From: Bacillus sp. MRMR6
GTDB taxonomy: Bacteria; Bacillota; Bacilli; Bacillales; Cytobacillaceae
Length of the DNA: 64,000 nt
Reading direction: 5' to 3'
Assembly: GCF_001940785.1 (NCBI RefSeq)
Contig: NZ_MSLS01000020.1
Location: 4,102 to 68,101 of the forward strand
The position numbers and the translations under genes are program-made. Positions 54,101 through 62,682 of the stretch are shown one piece after another. A model generated the notes under the pieces. That model saw only the letters and a list, made by a program, of their open reading frames with translations. It had not been told where the DNA came from and did no database searches. Position 1 is the first letter of the stretch. Each line of letters starts with the position of its first letter.

Positions 54101-54371
54101 CAAAGATGGTACGGAGGTTAACGAGCTTTTCCGTCAGCAGGGAATTAAAGCAGTCATTAATATTCCTAATCAAGGAAGAAATAAAATAAAATTTGGTTTT
54201 CAACTCCGTGAACAAGCGACACGCTACAATGTACCTGTATTTACACATTTAGATACAGTCGAGGCGATTTTGGGATTCCAAGAGCACGCTCTCGCTGACT
54301 CGACCGTAAGAACGGTAACAGAATACTACCAATTAGAAGAGAGGGGTGCAGCACATGTCAAATGTGATTAA
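51135..54371 (+). CDS. carB: Carbamoyl-phosphate synthase large subunit, arginine-specific
   Basis: A 1078-residue duplicated ATP-grasp enzyme making carbamoyl phosphate from bicarbonate, ammonia and two ATP. Each half carries the biotin-carboxylase-like start (VIGSGPIVIGQAAEFDYAG at about 12 and VIGSGPIRIGQGIEFDYC at about 556) and an ATP-grasp core (PAYTLGGHGGG; PSYVIGGQSM). The C-terminal MGS-like allosteric domain has AATEGTAKFLQANGI. The gene overlaps carA by 14 nt, so coupled translation is likely. Confidence 0.96.
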   Translation: MPLNKKLKKVLVIGSGPIVIGQAAEFDYAGTQACIALKEEGIEVVLVNSNPATIMTDETVADKVYIEPLNVETIEKIIRKEKPDGIIGTLGGQTGLNLTVNLFEQNILAKYNVELLGTSVASIKNGEDREKFRNLMLEINEPIPESAIIHSYEEGVTFVKEIGYPVIIRPAYTLGGHGGGFANNNEELEIVLKKGLAASPIQQVLVERSIKGWKEVEYEVMRDANDTCIIVCNMENMDAVGVHTGDSIVVAPSQTLTDVQYQMLRDSSIKVIRELKIIGGCNIQFALHPESNQYCIIEVNPRVSRSSALASKATGYPIARMAAKCAVGYHLDEIVNPITGNTFASFEPAIDYIVVKLPRFPFDKFPEADRTLGTQMKATGEVMAIDRTFEGALNKAIRSMEMSVYGLCTAITKSMDHEMLIEKLEIANDQRLFVIAEAFKRGLSLEKIQQLTLIDPWFLHKISSLVQLEMKLSAYSWNEVPVELLKTAKRHNISDKYLSQLFNIEEKQVRKKWKELNWKPGYKMVDTCSAEFDAVTPYYYSTWLGFDEVEISDKKKILVIGSGPIRIGQGIEFDYCSVHAAKAIKKLGYEAVVINNNPETVSTDYSVADCLYFEPLAAEDVLHVIQKEKIDGVLIQFGGQTAINLAHDLQEEGVKILGTSVADVDRFEDREQFYQLLETLEIPHIEGEIVNHPDELLKAAEKLGYPVLVRPSYVIGGQSMFTIFSEDELLQYISQLAENSSQEKMWPLLVDRYIPGLECEIDVISDGETIVVPGIFEHIERAGVHSGDSISIFPPISLSAEVKETLIEYAGKIAKTAPIIGMMNIQFVIHEQTVYVLEVNPRSSRTVPIISKVTGIPMIEWAVMVQLGVPLTSLSSTEGLLKEPNYYSVKAPIFSASKLKGVDHVLGPEMKSTGEVLGMGAYFHEALVKVLPAKVVDTDEIIFCSISDREKAASLPIFQQMVKKQYKIAATEGTAKFLQANGIAIEKIIKDGTEVNELFRQQGIKAVINIPNQGRNKIKFGFQLREQATRYNVPVFTHLDTVEAILGFQEHALADSTVRTVTEYYQLEERGAAHVKCD

Positions 54372-55332
54372 CTGGAATGCGATGAGTGTGTCTAAAAAGA
54401 TGCAGTTAAAGGGAAAAGATTTTCTTAGTTTAGCAGATTTTCAGACGGACGAAATTCTAGCTCTGCTTGAGGAAGCAAAGGAGCTAAAAAGCTTACAAAA
54501 GCAAGGAAAGCCACATCCGTTTTTAAATGGTAAGGTATTAGGGATGATTTTTGAAAAATCATCCACCCGTACCAGAGTTTCATTTGAGGTCGGGATGTTA
54601 CAGCTGGGTGGTCATGCAATCTTCCTGAGCTCAAAGGATATTCAGCTAGGCAGAGGAGAAAGTATCTCTGACACAGCAAAGGTACTATCCCGGTATGTAG
54701 ATAGTATTATGATTCGGACGTTTTCACATGACTCGGTCAAGGAACTGGCAGAACATGCAACAGTTCCAGTCATTAACGGCCTAACAGACCTGCATCATCC
54801 AACTCAAGTAATGGCAGATTTGCTGACCATCTTGGAGCATAAGGGTAAGCTGGCAGGGTTAAAAATGTGCTATCTAGGTGATGGAAATAACAATATGGCA
54901 CATTCTTTGATGGAAGGTGCGGTGAAGGTTGGAATGGATATTAGCATTGCCAGTCCTCCAGGTTATTTACCGGATGGAAAGATTACGGAGAATGCTATTA
55001 AAGCAGGAGAACAAACAGGCAGTAAGGTTATAATTACGAACGATCCGAAGGTAGCGATTTCTGATGCTGATGTGGTGGTCACAGACGTCTGGACGAGTAT
55101 GGGCCAAGAAGCTGAAATGGAAAAGAGATTGAAGGCATTCGAGGCATTTCAAGTTAATGAAGAATTATGCAAGTTGGCAAAAAGCGATTATATTTTTCTT
55201 CATTGTTTGCCGGCCCATCGGGGGGAAGAAGTGACGGCAGAGATAATTGATGGTCCACATTCCGTTGTTTTTGATGAAGCAGAAAATCGACTGCATGCTC
55301 AAAAGGCAATTTTAAAACTTTTATTAGTTTAA
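54355..55332 (+). CDS. argF: Ornithine carbamoyltransferase
   Basis: A 325-residue transcarbamylase joining ornithine and carbamoyl phosphate to citrulline. The carbamoyl-phosphate site is EKSSTRTRVSFE, the HPTQ block is present (HHPTQVMADLLT), and the ornithine-site cysteine loop is FLHCLPAHRGEEV. Start ATG 54355 lies inside carB (17-nt overlap), nine bases after GAGAGGGG; a GTG at 54346 is too close to that site. Last gene of the operon; no clear terminator was seen after it. Confidence 0.95.
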   Translation: MSNVINWNAMSVSKKMQLKGKDFLSLADFQTDEILALLEEAKELKSLQKQGKPHPFLNGKVLGMIFEKSSTRTRVSFEVGMLQLGGHAIFLSSKDIQLGRGESISDTAKVLSRYVDSIMIRTFSHDSVKELAEHATVPVINGLTDLHHPTQVMADLLTILEHKGKLAGLKMCYLGDGNNNMAHSLMEGAVKVGMDISIASPPGYLPDGKITENAIKAGEQTGSKVIITNDPKVAISDADVVVTDVWTSMGQEAEMEKRLKAFEAFQVNEELCKLAKSDYIFLHCLPAHRGEEVTAEIIDGPHSVVFDEAENRLHAQKAILKLLLV

Positions 55333-55361
55333 AATAGTAGCAATTTTGATGCAATCTAGTG

Positions 55362-55394
55362 TATAATAATTCTATCATATGAATATTCATTCAC
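55362..55394 (+). promoter_or_regulatory. argG promoter -10 and ARG box
   Basis: TATAAT at 55362-55367 (no good -35 found) is followed by ATGAATATTCATTCAC at 55379-55394, a strong ARG-box match positioned just downstream of the likely start site, where AhrC would block transcription. Confidence 0.6.
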
Positions 55395-55415
55395 ACGAAT
55401 GCAAGGAGAGTAATT

Positions 55416-56654
55416 ATGACAAAAGAAAAAATCGTATTAGCCTACTCAGGCGGTTTAGATACATCTGTTTCAGTTAAGTGGATTCAAGAGAAATATGGCT
55501 ATGATGTCATTGCCCTAGGCCTTGATGTTGGTGAAGGGAAAGATCTTGAAGCAATCAAAAATAAGGCACTAAAAGTCGGCGCAATCAAGGCATATATGAT
55601 CGATGCAAAGGAATTACTGGCGAAAGAATACATTTTACCTGCGTTAAAAGCGAACTGTTTATACGAGGGTAAATATCCGTTATCTTCTGCACTATCTCGC
55701 CCATTGATTTCAAAGCTTTTGGTTGAAGTCGCTGAAAAAGAAGGGGCAGCTGCAGTTGCTCATGGCTGTACTGGTAAAGGAAATGATCAGGTACGTTTTG
55801 AAGTGTCCATTCAAGCTCTAAATCCAAGCTTAAAGGTAGTTGCTCCAGTACGTGAATGGGGTATGAACCGTGATGAAGAAATTGAATATGCCCAAAAACA
55901 TGATATTCCAATTCCAGTAGATTTAGATAATCCATTCTCAATCGATGCAAATATTTGGGGGCGTGCTTGTGAAGCAGGTGTTTTAGAGGATCCTTGGGCA
56001 GAGGCACCAGAGGCAGCCTTTGACTGGACAGCTCCAATTGAATTAACTCCTGATCAAGCGGAATATGTAGAGATTGAATTCGAAAAGGGTGTACCAACTG
56101 CCCTTAACGGTGAAAAACTTCCATTAGTACAATTAATAGAAACTCTTAATGAACTTGGCGGCAAGCATGGAGTCGGCCGTATTGATCATATTGAAAATAG
56201 ATTAGTAGGGATCAAGTCACGTGAAGTCTATGAAAATCCTGCAGCGTTAATTTTAATTAATGCTCACAGAGAATTGGAATTTTTAACTTTACCTCGTGAA
56301 ATTACCCAATTCAAGACACAGGTTGAACAGCAAATGGCAAAAATCATTTATGAAGGTCTATGGTATTCACCTTTAAAGGCAGCATTAGATGCATTTATCG
56401 ATGAGACGCAAAAGAACGTTACTGGAACGATTCGCGTCAAGCTGCATAAAGGAAATCATATGGTTGTCGGCCGTAAATCACCGTTTAGTCTGTACAATGA
56501 AGAATTAGCGACCTATTCAAAGGGAGATGCATTCGATCATAATGCAGCTGTTGGTTTTATTAAAATTTGGGGCTTACCAACAAAGGTATATTCTGAGGTT
56601 AATAAAGAAAACACTGTAATAGCAGAGGCAGATAAGGCTAAGACAGAAGCGTAA
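55416..56654 (+). CDS. argG: Argininosuccinate synthase
   Basis: A 412-residue ATP-dependent ligase joining citrulline and aspartate. The N-type ATP pyrophosphatase P-loop is [14 protein letters not shown] (residues 8-21). Further blocks are [14 protein letters not shown] and [16 protein letters not shown] near the C terminus. GCAAGGAGAG lies before ATG 55416. It is followed by a structured repeat, a hairpin and argH. Confidence 0.96.
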   Translation: MTKEKIVLAYSGGLDTSVSVKWIQEKYGYDVIALGLDVGEGKDLEAIKNKALKVGAIKAYMIDAKELLAKEYILPALKANCLYEGKYPLSSALSRPLISKLLVEVAEKEGAAAVAHGCTGKGNDQVRFEVSIQALNPSLKVVAPVREWGMNRDEEIEYAQKHDIPIPVDLDNPFSIDANIWGRACEAGVLEDPWAEAPEAAFDWTAPIELTPDQAEYVEIEFEKGVPTALNGEKLPLVQLIETLNELGGKHGVGRIDHIENRLVGIKSREVYENPAALILINAHRELEFLTLPREITQFKTQVEQQMAKIIYEGLWYSPLKAALDAFIDETQKNVTGTIRVKLHKGNHMVVGRKSPFSLYNEELATYSKGDAFDHNAAVGFIKIWGLPTKVYSEVNKENTVIAEADKAKTEA

Positions 56655-56676
56655 TAATTATGAGAGTAAGGATATA

Positions 56677-56824
56677 AGTGAAACTTCCATCAGTGGGGGT
56701 TTCTTCACCCACTGATGGTTAGTTAAACTTATCGGGCTTTTACGGGCAGTTTTCCCCACCTAGAATTTCTCGTTTTCAATCATAACCTTTGGTGGGGATA
56801 TTACTGCTCGTTAATGCGGAATAA
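56677..56824 (-). repeat. Structured dispersed repeat, copy B (inverted relative to copy A)
   Basis: Read on the minus strand it aligns end to end with copy A (31410-31564). Both hairpins are kept: CCATCAGTGGG/CCCCACTGATGG, and GCAGT/ACTGC with CCCCACC/GGTGGGG. It sits in the argG-argH gap, so it is presumably transcribed with the operon. Confidence 0.85.
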
Positions 56825-56829
56825 TAATT

Positions 56830-56856
56830 GTGCCCTCGAACTCCATTCGAGGGCAA
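56830..56856 (+). terminator. Strong hairpin ahead of argH
   Basis: TGCCCTCGAA pairs with TTCGAGGGCA around a 6-nt loop. Only a weak T tail (AAATTTCTT), so it may be a leaky terminator or processing site between argG and argH. Confidence 0.6.
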
Positions 56857-56885
56857 ATTTCTTAAGGTACTAGGGGGAGCTATTC

Positions 56886-58262
56886 ATGTCTAAATTATGG
56901 GGCGGACGTTTTACGAAGGAAACCAACAAGTTAGTCGAGGAATTTACCGCTTCGATATCATTTGATCAAAAGCTTGCACAGGAGGATATTGCCGGTAGTA
57001 TGGCACATGTCCAAATGTTAGGTGAATGTGGCATTATTCCAGTTGAGGATGCTGATAAAATTAAAGACGGGCTTCTTGCCATCAAGAAGATGGTTGACAA
57101 TAATGAGGTTGAGTTTTTAGTCGAAGATGAAGATATTCATATGAATATCGAAAAGCTATTAATTGAGAAGATAGGTCCTGTCGGTGGTAAGCTGCATACT
57201 GGCCGCAGTCGTAACGACCAGGTCGCAACTGATATGCACCTATATTTAAGAACGAAGACAACAGAACTTATCAAACTCATTGAAGATGTACAGCAGGCTT
57301 TGATTGGGCAGGCAAAAGCCAATATCGAAACCTTAATTCCAGGTTATACCCATTTGCAGCGTGCTCAGCCAGTCTCATTTGCCCATCATTTAATGGCTTA
57401 CTCATGGATGTTCGAGCGTGATAAAGAAAGAATGATTGATAGTTTGAAGCGTATTAATTGGCTGCCGCTTGGTGCAGGTGCCTTAGCGGGTACGACTTTT
57501 CCTATTGATCGTGAACGTGTCGCTGAACTACTTGGTTTTGAAACAGTTTACCCAAATAGCATGGATGCTGTGAGTGATAGAGATTTCATCCTAGAATTCC
57601 TCTCGATTGGTTCTATCATTATGACCCATATTTCAAGATTTGCTGAGGAGCTTGTGATTTGGTCAAGCCAGGAGTTTCAATTTGTCGAGCTTGATGATTC
57701 CTTTTGCACAGGTTCTAGTATTATGCCGCAAAAGAAAAATCCAGATGTTCCTGAATTATTAAGAGGAAAAACAGGAAGAGTTTACGGCAATTTAATTGGA
57801 TTGCTAACCGTATTAAAAGGTCTTCCGCTAGCATACAATAAAGACCTTCAGGAAGATAAAGAAGGTATGTTTGATACTTTTGAAACACTTGAAGGTTCTC
57901 TAAAGCTGTTAGCACCAATGGTGGAAACGATGACGGTTAATAAAGACGTCATGAGAAAAGCGATTAACAATGATTTCTCAAATGCTACTGATATTGCTGA
58001 TTATTTAGTTAGAAAGGGATTACCATTCCGTGAAGCACATGAAGTAATTGGGAAAATTGTTCTCTATTCTATTCAGCAGCAAAAGTTCTTGCTAGATTTG
58101 AGTTTTGCCGAATATCAGGAATTTAGCCAGTTATTCGAGGAAGATATATATGAAGTGTTATCACCTGAGCATGTTGTCGCCGTCCGCAACAGCTTCGGCG
58201 GAACATCACCAGAGCAAGTAAAACAACAAATTAAACTAGCTGAGAATAAGCTGGAAAGATAA
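56886..58262 (+). CDS. argH: Argininosuccinate lyase
   Basis: A 458-residue fumarase/aspartase-superfamily lyase that releases arginine and fumarate, the last step of the pathway. Signature [12 protein letters not shown] (about 279-290) has the catalytic serine loop. Further blocks are [18 protein letters not shown] and [16 protein letters not shown] (catalytic His). AGGGGGAG precedes ATG 56886. In B. subtilis argG and argH are adjacent; here a repeat separates them. Confidence 0.96.
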   Translation: MSKLWGGRFTKETNKLVEEFTASISFDQKLAQEDIAGSMAHVQMLGECGIIPVEDADKIKDGLLAIKKMVDNNEVEFLVEDEDIHMNIEKLLIEKIGPVGGKLHTGRSRNDQVATDMHLYLRTKTTELIKLIEDVQQALIGQAKANIETLIPGYTHLQRAQPVSFAHHLMAYSWMFERDKERMIDSLKRINWLPLGAGALAGTTFPIDRERVAELLGFETVYPNSMDAVSDRDFILEFLSIGSIIMTHISRFAEELVIWSSQEFQFVELDDSFCTGSSIMPQKKNPDVPELLRGKTGRVYGNLIGLLTVLKGLPLAYNKDLQEDKEGMFDTFETLEGSLKLLAPMVETMTVNKDVMRKAINNDFSNATDIADYLVRKGLPFREAHEVIGKIVLYSIQQQKFLLDLSFAEYQEFSQLFEEDIYEVLSPEHVVAVRNSFGGTSPEQVKQQIKLAENKLER

Positions 58263-58271
58263 AAAAACATT

Positions 58272-58305
58272 TTAGCCACCGCTAGCAAGGTGGCTTATTT
58301 TTTTG
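58272..58305 (+). terminator. Terminator after argH
   Basis: AGCCACC pairs with GGTGGCT around GCTAGCAA, with TTTTTTT beyond. Confidence 0.88.
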
Positions 58306-58335
58306 GATAACAAATTATAGAATTTAGACGTTGAG

Positions 58336-58500
58336 AAATGTCCAGCTCCAGGTGCCATCGGCTAGTGGGCTTCGCTCTTCTCCCTATGATAAGTCAAGCA
58401 CGAATGCGCAAAAACCGCTCTTCGTGTTTCCTTTATCTCAGTCGAAGCGCTCCAGTCCATACGCCGATAGGCGGGCGCCTTCCGCTTTTCTTTGTATAAT
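58336..58500. repeat. Long imperfect-palindrome intergenic repeat
   Basis: Nested inverted arms: ATCGGC/GCCGAT, GGGCTTCG/CGAAGCGC and CACGAA/TTCGTG, ending in GCGCCTTCCGCTTTT. It is GC-rich compared with its surroundings and of the type scattered between genes in Bacillus-group genomes; the tail matches the repeat at 42276-42420. The 77-codon frame at 58331-58564 within it is not a gene. Confidence 0.65.
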
Positions 58501-58567
58501 CAATTTATTTGTATTAGAAACTAAAATGTTAGATAATTTTTTCATAAAAGGCAATGGGAGGTAAGGA

Positions 58568-59425
58568 ATGAAATTACGTGTATCTGTCGTGCAGTATCAC
58601 CTGCATACGATTCAATCATTTGATGAATTCGCTTCACAATGCGAGCATTATATAAAAACGGCTGAGGAATTTGGCGCAGAGTTTGTCCTATTTCCTGAGT
58701 TCTTTACAACGCAGCTACTATCGATTGGAGATGGTCAAGGGAAAAGTCTAACCATTAATGATCTGCCAAGCTTTACAGAACAATATCGGGAACTGTTCAC
58801 TAAATTTGCAAAAGAAACCAATATGCATATTATTGCTGGTACCCATGTGATTGAAAAAGATGGCAAGCTTTATAACACAGCTCATTTATTTTACCCAGAT
58901 GGCCGTGTAGGTGAACAGGCAAAGCTTCATATCACACCAACCGAAGTAAAAGAATGGAATATGGCACCAGGTGATAGCTTTCAAATCTTTGAAACGGAAA
59001 AGGGCAAAATTGCTCTCCTAACTTGCTATGATATTGAGTTCCCAGAAATTGTCCGTATGGCAAAGGCGAAAGGGGCTGACGTTATTTTCTGTCCCTCCTG
59101 TACCGATGATCGTCATGGATTTCATCGTGTTCGTTACACAAGTCATGCACGTGCAATTGAAAACCAAGTATATGTCGTTTTAACGGGAACTGTCGGAGCG
59201 CTTCAGACCGTTGACTTTATGCGGGCGAATTTCGGGCAGGCTGTGATCATTACGCCAAATGATATACCCTTCCCACCGAAGGGTATCCTCGTTGAAGGGG
59301 AAATAAACGATGATATGGTGGTAACCGCTGACCTTGACCTAGACCTATTGTATGAAGTCAGAGAACGAGGAGCAGTCACAACCTGGCGCGACCGCAGAAT
59401 CGACCTATACACCGACTGGAAGTAA
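58568..59425 (+). CDS. Nitrilase-superfamily carbon-nitrogen hydrolase
   Basis: A 285-residue amidohydrolase with the E-K-C triad: Glu in FPEFF (about 43), Lys in AKLHITPTE (about 119) and Cys in LTCYDIEFPE (about 156). Substrate unknown. It heads a three-gene operon with two acetyltransferase-like genes. B. subtilis YhcX carries an acetyltransferase and this hydrolase type in one polypeptide, which supports a joint function. AGGTAAGGA precedes the ATG. Confidence 0.88.
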   Translation: MKLRVSVVQYHLHTIQSFDEFASQCEHYIKTAEEFGAEFVLFPEFFTTQLLSIGDGQGKSLTINDLPSFTEQYRELFTKFAKETNMHIIAGTHVIEKDGKLYNTAHLFYPDGRVGEQAKLHITPTEVKEWNMAPGDSFQIFETEKGKIALLTCYDIEFPEIVRMAKAKGADVIFCPSCTDDRHGFHRVRYTSHARAIENQVYVVLTGTVGALQTVDFMRANFGQAVIITPNDIPFPPKGILVEGEINDDMVVTADLDLDLLYEVRERGAVTTWRDRRIDLYTDWK

Positions 59426-59444
59426 AAAAGAATGGAGGATGTGC

Positions 59445-60134
59445 ATGTACCAAAGTGAATTTTATGTATTTGATCAAGAGAAGCCAGTCCCAATTTGTAT
59501 TCGTAACTATACAAAAGAAGATTTTGATCAGCTAATTCAAATTCAGTCAGAATGCTTTCCTCCTCCATTTCCATCTGAATTATGGTGGAATGTAGAACAG
59601 TTGAATAACCATGTAACCTTGTTTCCTGAGGGAGCATTGTGTGTGGAAGTAAAGGGCGAGCTAGCGGGATCGCTAACTGGTTTATGTGTTGAATTTGATC
59701 CTGAGCATATGGCCCACACCTGGGAAGAAATTACTGATCATGGATACATAAGGAACCATAATCCAAAAGGTAATACACTCTATATCGTTGATATTAGTGT
59801 CCGGCCAAAATACCGCAACCTGGGTCTTGGTAAGTTAATGATGCAGGCAATGTACCATGTTGTCATCCAAAAAGGACTTGATCGTCTTCTTGGGGGCGGC
59901 AGAATGCCAGGGTATCATAAAGTAGCTGAAACAACGTCACCTGAAGTCTATCTACAAGCATTAATCAAAGGGGACCTAAAGGATCCGGTTATCACCTTTT
60001 TACTGCGCTGCGGGCGTGTCCCGTTAGGAGTAATAGAAAATTACCTAGAGGACGAGGAATCGCTTAACTGTTCTGTATTAATGGAATGGAAGAACCCATT
60101 TTTGAAAAAGGGAGAACTGAAGAATGGAATATAA
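59445..60134 (+). CDS. GNAT-family N-acetyltransferase
   Basis: A 229-residue acetyltransferase. GNAT motifs are an N-terminal IRNYTKEDFDQLIQIQSECFPPPFP, the strand before the pyrophosphate loop LYIVDISVRPKYRNLGLGKLMMQAM (acetyl-CoA-binding R/Q-x-x-G-x-G/A variant RNLGLG), and a C-terminal part LLGGGRMPGYHK. Start ATG 59445 is six bases after GGAGG; in-frame residues before it belong to the end of the hydrolase gene region. It overlaps the next gene by 11 nt. Confidence 0.85.
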   Translation: MYQSEFYVFDQEKPVPICIRNYTKEDFDQLIQIQSECFPPPFPSELWWNVEQLNNHVTLFPEGALCVEVKGELAGSLTGLCVEFDPEHMAHTWEEITDHGYIRNHNPKGNTLYIVDISVRPKYRNLGLGKLMMQAMYHVVIQKGLDRLLGGGRMPGYHKVAETTSPEVYLQALIKGDLKDPVITFLLRCGRVPLGVIENYLEDEESLNCSVLMEWKNPFLKKGELKNGI

Positions 60135-60795
60135 ACGCATTACAAGCATTGAAGACCCTAATTTTAAAAAGCTTCACGACCTAATGGGAGAAATATTTCC
60201 ACCTGAAGAAGTTTTAGAATATGATTTGTGGAAGGAACCGTTAGAAGATCCAGGTATTCGGGTATTTGTGGCTGTTGATCAGGACCAAGTTGTTGGAGCA
60301 ACAGAATATCGCTATTATCCAAATTGGAATATTGCTATGACAGACTTTACCATTATTAGTAAGCCTGGATTAAGTTTGGGCCGATTCTTAGCACAAAATC
60401 GCCAAAGGGATTTACAAAAGCTGGCGGCTGAAAACGGAAAAGAATTGTTTGGGATGTTCGCTGAAATCTATGACCCATATCGGGTAGAACACCATGAGTT
60501 TGGCGGTGTAAAAGTAATGCATCCCTATGTGCGACGTGAAGTGTTATCGCATTTAGGCTATAAACGCCTGGATGTAAATTATGTACACCCTTCATGGGAA
60601 AACAATGGAGAGGCTGTGACTGGATTAGATTTTTGTTTCATGCCAATGAATGACGGTCTTGAATCATTACCAGCTTCGCTGGTGGCTGATTTCCTTACTA
60701 CTTATTATTCCATTCTCTCCAATAAACCTCAGAAATGGGTTGAAATGATTGAAGGTATTAAGAGTAAAGAAACAATCGCATTGCTGCCACTTTAA
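60124..60795 (+). CDS. GNAT-like protein, second of the pair
   Basis: A 223-residue GNAT-fold protein. The N-terminal substrate part (FPPEEVLEYDLWKEPL) is followed by VAVDQDQVVGATEYRYYPNWNIAMTDF. The acetyl-CoA loop is degenerate (SLGRFLAQNRQRDLQ, lacking the full R-x-x-G-x-G/A), so it may bind without catalysis or act as a partner subunit. The ending LLPL is near the promoter of the next transcript. Translationally coupled to the first GNAT gene. Confidence 0.7.
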   Translation: MEYKRITSIEDPNFKKLHDLMGEIFPPEEVLEYDLWKEPLEDPGIRVFVAVDQDQVVGATEYRYYPNWNIAMTDFTIISKPGLSLGRFLAQNRQRDLQKLAAENGKELFGMFAEIYDPYRVEHHEFGGVKVMHPYVRREVLSHLGYKRLDVNYVHPSWENNGEAVTGLDFCFMPMNDGLESLPASLVADFLTTYYSILSNKPQKWVEMIEGIKSKETIALLPL

Positions 60796-60809
60796 AATTT
60801 CAAAATATA

Positions 60810-60838
60810 TTGACAGTTTTTAATGAATCTACTACAAT
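60810..60838 (+). promoter_or_regulatory. Sigma-A promoter of hom
   Basis: TTGACA (60810-60815), a 17-bp spacer and TACAAT (60833-60838), ending about 45 bp before the SAM riboswitch. Confidence 0.85.
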
Positions 60839-60881
60839 TCACTAATAACATGGAAAATTAGTGAAAATAAAAGTTAATAAT

Positions 60882-60996
60882 ACTCTTATCGAGAGTGGCG
60901 GAGGGACATGGCCCGATGAAGCCCGGCAACCTTCAAGGTAATCCTTGAAAAGGTGCTAATTCCTGCAGGTTATTTATTTAACCTGAAAGATAAGGG
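60882..60996 (+). ncRNA. SAM-I riboswitch (S-box)
   Basis: The S-box core is complete: CTCTTATCGAGAGTGGCGGA, GGCCCGATGAAGCCCGGCAAC, a variable P3 (CAAGG/CCTTG), AAGGTGCTAATTCC, P4 (CAGGTTA/TAACCTG) and the closing GATAAG that pairs with CTTATC in P1. A terminator follows at 61006, so S-adenosylmethionine should shut off the downstream gene. Confidence 0.96.
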
Positions 60997-61005
60997 GAGG
61001 AATCT

Positions 61006-61034
61006 AGCCCTCTTCTTATGAAGAGGGCTTTTTC
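61006..61034 (+). terminator. SAM-controlled terminator
   Basis: AGCCCTCTTC pairs with GAAGAGGGCT around TTAT and is followed by Ts. It is the expression platform of the S-box. Confidence 0.92.
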
Positions 61035-61084
61035 TAAATTAATAGAATTTTTGGTGAAGACAATTACTTGGGGGGAATCTTCTA

Positions 61085-62302
61085 ATGTCAGTTATTAAAG
61101 TTGCAATATTGGGTTTCGGTACAGTCGGAGAGGGCGTTTATAAAACGATTCAATCACATAGAGATGAGTTAAGTGCAGTCCTTGGTAAAAAGGTAGAGGT
61201 TGTAGCTGTGTTAGTTAGGAATAAGCAAAAATCAAGAAATATTGCTGAAAGTGTATTAGTTACCACAGACTTTAATGACATATTACAGTTGCCCGAGCTT
61301 GATGTAGTGGTTGAAGCCATTGTAGATCGAGAGCCGACCTTTACCATGCTAAAGCAATCAATCCAAAAAGGCTGCCATATTATTACCGCAAATAAAGAAA
61401 TGTTTGCACATCATGGACAGGAGCTTCTTGAACTTGCAGAAAATCAACATATATCTGTTGGTTTCGAAGCTACAGTAGCAGGTGGGATACCGATTATCCA
61501 GACACTTAGACAGTTACTAAAAATTAACCGTGTAAGTGAAATTCATGGAATTCTTAACGGAACCTCCAATTTTATTCTAACTGAAATGCGTGAGAAGAAG
61601 CAGTCATTTAAAGACGCCTTATTAATAGCTCAAGAAAAGGGCTATGCTGAAGCAGATCCAACCAATGATGTTGAAGGCCTTGATGCTTTCTATAAAACGA
61701 TCATCCTTAGTCGAATTGCTTTCGGAGTAGAACCAGAAGAACATAATGTTGAATTGGAGGGTATTACCGCAATCTCAAGTGAACAAATTGTAGCAGCAGA
61801 GGTACTTGGCTTAAAATTTAAGCATGTTGCAGTTATTCAAAAAACAGGAACCAAGGTCACTGCAAAAATAAAGCCCGTGTTAGTTGGAACATCACACCCT
61901 TTTTATCATGTAGAAGGGGTTGAGAATGCAGTGAATGTTCATTCTGACATTGTGGGTAGTATTACTTTACAGGGTCCTGGTGCAGGAATGTTTCCTACGG
62001 CAAGTGCCGTCATCGAGGATTTAGTGTATGTCTGTCAAAACCAGTCTAGAAAAAGTATGGTTATTAATGCACCAAGTCAATCAGTTAATTTAAAGGAGCA
62101 AATGAAAGAATACTGGTTTATTCAGGGACTGAACAAGGAATATAAAAATATTAATTTGATAGAAAGAATTGACCATGAAACGGTTATCATAGAAGCGGCA
62201 AAACTAGAGGTGGAAAAGCTTAAAGGGTATAATCTAGGGATCCATGCTTATCCTATTATTGGTGATTATGTAAAGGTTCGTAAGGGGCTTTTAGTGATAT
62301 AG
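61085..62302 (+). CDS. hom: Homoserine dehydrogenase
   Basis: A 405-residue NAD(P)-dependent enzyme reducing aspartate semialdehyde to homoserine, at the branch to threonine and methionine. The Rossmann motif is GFGTVGEGVY (about 10-19); the substrate core has TANKEMFAHHG, EATVAGGIPIIQTLRQLL, NGTSNFILTEM and AEADPTNDVEGLDAFYK, and a shorter C-terminal regulatory part follows. The SAM riboswitch in its leader indicates methionine-branch control, suggesting a second homoserine dehydrogenase for threonine elsewhere. Confidence 0.95.
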   Translation: MSVIKVAILGFGTVGEGVYKTIQSHRDELSAVLGKKVEVVAVLVRNKQKSRNIAESVLVTTDFNDILQLPELDVVVEAIVDREPTFTMLKQSIQKGCHIITANKEMFAHHGQELLELAENQHISVGFEATVAGGIPIIQTLRQLLKINRVSEIHGILNGTSNFILTEMREKKQSFKDALLIAQEKGYAEADPTNDVEGLDAFYKTIILSRIAFGVEPEEHNVELEGITAISSEQIVAAEVLGLKFKHVAVIQKTGTKVTAKIKPVLVGTSHPFYHVEGVENAVNVHSDIVGSITLQGPGAGMFPTASAVIEDLVYVCQNQSRKSMVINAPSQSVNLKEQMKEYWFIQGLNKEYKNINLIERIDHETVIIEAAKLEVEKLKGYNLGIHAYPIIGDYVKVRKGLLVI

Positions 62303-62336
62303 TAGAATACCTTTTTGATCGGAGTTGTACACAGAA

Positions 62337-62419
62337 CTATCCACATTAGAAGTACTATACTATAAAGTATTCCACAGACTTATGCACATTATCCACAGTC
62401 CATCAAGATGTTATCCACA
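62337..62419 (+). promoter_or_regulatory. Cluster of DnaA boxes
   Basis: Perfect boxes TTATCCACA lie at 62389-62397 and 62411-62419. One-mismatch boxes are CTATCCACA (62337-62345) and TTATGCACA (62380-62388, directly abutting the perfect box); TATTCCACA (62368-62376) is weaker. All point the same way. The region 62303-62560 carries no gene. Confidence 0.75.
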
Positions 62420-62630
62420 TGATTGTGTGGCGATGGAAAAGTAATTAACAATATAAACATAAAACAAATTCACACTATATTCACATTTTCACTATAAATA
62501 TGTTAAGAAACTGTGAAAGTCATTGTCAATAATTCTAAAGGGAAGTATAGTTAAGACAAAGTTTTAGCGAGTTCCAGCTTTAAGGCATAACCTCTCTTGG
62601 AACTCGATGAATTCTTTCCCCCTTTTATTG

Positions 62631-62661
62631 AAAGAAGCAGGAATACCTGCTTCTTTTTTTT
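62631..62661. terminator. Terminator near hom/yfhD
   Basis: AAAGAAGCAGG pairs with CCTGCTTCTTT around AATA, then TTTTT. A second inverted repeat, GAGTTCCAG..TTGGAACTC (62570-62606), lies just upstream. Confidence 0.85.
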
Positions 62662-62682
62662 ATCTATGGTTCGGCTTAGGTC

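Noticed and set aside
58331..58564. 77-codon frame upstream of the nitrilase gene
   Set aside because: It lies within a hairpin-rich intergenic repeat and has no coding signature.
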